This document shows positions 6,452 through 7,494 of a stretch of 7,494 nucleotides of DNA, piece after piece. Positions within the stretch are counted from its first letter, which is position 1. Each line of letters opens with the position of its first letter. The stretch lies in the NCBI GenBank assembly GCA_030704765.1, contig JAUYDD010000241.1:1-7494 (forward strand). Reading direction: 5' to 3'. Source of the stretch: Nanobdellota archaeon. GTDB lineage: Archaea > Nanobdellota > Nanobdellia > Pacearchaeales > GW2011-AR1. A model generated the notes under the pieces. It did no database searches. It was not told where the DNA came from and saw only the letters and a program-made list of their open reading frames with translations. The position numbers and the translations under genes are program-made.

Positions 6452-6468
6452 CGAAACATTTTTAATTA
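6452..6468 (+). promoter_or_regulatory. BRE+TATA-like promoter of the rightward radical SAM gene
   Basis: CGAAACATTTTTAATTA contains a BRE-like CGAAA directly before a T/A-rich TATA-like element centred near 6463. Transcription would start near 6489, leaving a short leader of about 24 nt before the ATG at 6513. No Shine-Dalgarno site is seen in that leader. A second AT-rich element (GATAAATATT, 6479-6488) would instead give an almost leaderless message. Confidence 0.4.
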
Positions 6469-6512
6469 GCTTTTCCATGATAAATATTCATTAAAAATAA
6501 GTTTAAAAAAAT

Positions 6513-7494
6513 ATGAAAATTGCAAGTATGAAGTCTAAGGATTTAAGGAATATAAAACCTGTTCCAAAAACAAAAGCAAAAAGAATTCTCTTTATTAATC
6601 CAAAAAGAAAAAATGTCATGTTTAGCTTTCCCCATAATGGGCTTGCAATGCTTGGCACATTGTTAAAAAAAAGAGGCCATGAAGTTTCTATTATTGACTA
6701 TGCATTTTTATTTGAAGACCAAAAAACAGATATTTCTTATTTTATAGACCGGTTTAAACCAGATATCATAGGTATAAGCATTTATACTCCAAATGCAAAT
6801 GAAGCAGAAGCTCTTCTTTCAAGAGTTCACGAATTATGCCCTAAAATACCCATTTTAATGGGAGGACCTCACGCTACTCTTTATTCAGAACTATTGAAAG
6901 AGGACAAAAGAATTGATTATATAGTTAAAGGTGAAGCTGAGCCCGTCATCATACCTTTAATAGAAAATGCCAAAAAAGAGAAATCTCCAGTTATACTTGA
7001 TCCTAAAGAGATTGTGGATATAAATGACCTTCCGTATCCAGATTATAAAATTTTCTACAAATGGCGGAATATGACACATTATCCTATAATGACTTCTAGA
7101 GGATGCCCTAACAAATGTAGTTTTTGTGCATCGTTTGGCCTGTCATATAGGAGATGGAGAGCAAGAGACCCAGAAGATTGCATAAAAGAATTAGAACTTG
7201 CAAAAAAAGAGATTTCTCCGCATCTAAAAATAATAGTTTTTGATGATAATCCTACTGTTAATAAGAAAAGATTCCACCAGTTTTTAGACCTTTATTCAAA
7301 AAGAATAAAATCAGAATTAGTTGTTGTTAATACTCGTGCAGATGGAATTGATGAACAATTTTTAAAACTAGCTAAAAAATGCGGTGTTCAGCAAATCTCC
7401 CTTGGTGCAGAGCATGTGCATCCTGAAGTGTATAAACTTATCAATAAAGGAGAAACAGTAAAGCAAATAGAAGAGGCTTGTAGATTAATCAAAA
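6513..7494 (+). CDS. B12-binding-type radical SAM protein, C-terminus beyond window
   Basis: Open from the ATG at 6513 to the right edge, 327 full codons, so roughly the last quarter to third of a typical 440-500 residue protein is missing. After a lysine-rich extension (residues 6-24) comes a cobalamin-binding-like domain: R-I-L-F-I-N-P-K at 24-31, N-G-L-A-M-L-G-T-L-L at 42-51, I-G-I-S-I-Y-T at 86-92, L-M-G-G-P-H-A-T at 115-122 and V-K-G-E-A-E-P at 138-144. The DxHxxG ligand is missing. The radical SAM cluster motif is C198-x3-C202-x2-C205 (C-P-N-K-C-S-F-C), then F-D-D-N-P at 243-247. Where the other two proteins have G-V-E-S-G-S, this one has G-A-E-H-V-H-P-E at 298-305. It starts a separate rightward unit, divergent from the three-gene unit and sharing a 225-bp regulatory region with it. 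Met6 (6528) is an alternative start that would drop five residues. Substrate unknown. Confidence 0.9.
   Translation, partial: MKIASMKSKDLRNIKPVPKTKAKRILFINPKRKNVMFSFPHNGLAMLGTLLKKRGHEVSIIDYAFLFEDQKTDISYFIDRFKPDIIGISIYTPNANEAEALLSRVHELCPKIPILMGGPHATLYSELLKEDKRIDYIVKGEAEPVIIPLIENAKKEKSPVILDPKEIVDINDLPYPDYKIFYKWRNMTHYPIMTSRGCPNKCSFCASFGLSYRRWRARDPEDCIKELELAKKEISPHLKIIVFDDNPTVNKKRFHQFLDLYSKRIKSELVVVNTRADGIDEQFLKLAKKCGVQQISLGAEHVHPEVYKLINKGETVKQIEEACRLIK

Noticed and set aside
1..7494. tRNA, rRNA, CRISPR array or riboswitch, including a cobalamin riboswitch upstream of the B12-type genes
   Set aside because: No cloverleaf, rRNA-like GC-rich block or spaced direct repeats were found, and the leaders of the B12-type genes are too short and AT-rich to hold a cobalamin riboswitch.

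Overview
The window is very AT-rich (roughly 30% GC by eye) and holds a cluster of radical SAM and glycan-type enzymes with a transposase remnant at its left edge. Several start codons have AT-rich TATA-like boxes about 25 nt upstream, or a BRE+TATA-like block further up, and clear Shine-Dalgarno sites are scarce. This suggests an archaeon, possibly a low-GC DPANN-type lineage. An AT-rich bacterium is not excluded, because no taxonomic marker gene is present.

Layout, left to right. (1) 1-228 (+): the last 75 codons of a probable DDE transposase that begins outside the window, followed by a short stretch with two inverted repeats. (2) 358-1515 (-): a radical SAM enzyme with a SPASM/twitch-like Cys-rich tail. 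(3) 1516-1798: a divergent intergenic region carrying an inverted repeat and a 41-codon reading frame (+). (4) 1799-2515 (+): a class I SAM-dependent methyltransferase of the type common in polysaccharide loci. (5) 2516-6287 (-): a three-gene unit transcribed leftwards, consisting of B12-binding-type radical SAM protein, GT-B glycosyltransferase, B12-binding-type radical SAM protein. Its last stop codon abuts the methyltransferase stop with no base between. (6) 6288-6512: a divergent regulatory region with promoter-like elements for both sides and a perfect 16-bp palindrome. (7) 6513 to the right edge (+): a third B12-binding-type radical SAM protein, cut by the window.

Taken together there are four radical SAM enzymes (three with an N-terminal cobalamin-binding-like region), one retaining GT-B glycosyltransferase and one class I methyltransferase. 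This is the composition of an accessory pathway that builds and modifies a glycan, glycolipid or other small molecule: the glycosyltransferase would attach a sugar and the radical SAM and methyltransferase enzymes would alter carbon or heteroatom positions. The substrate cannot be read from the sequence. The nearby transposase end fits an accessory, possibly mobile, region.
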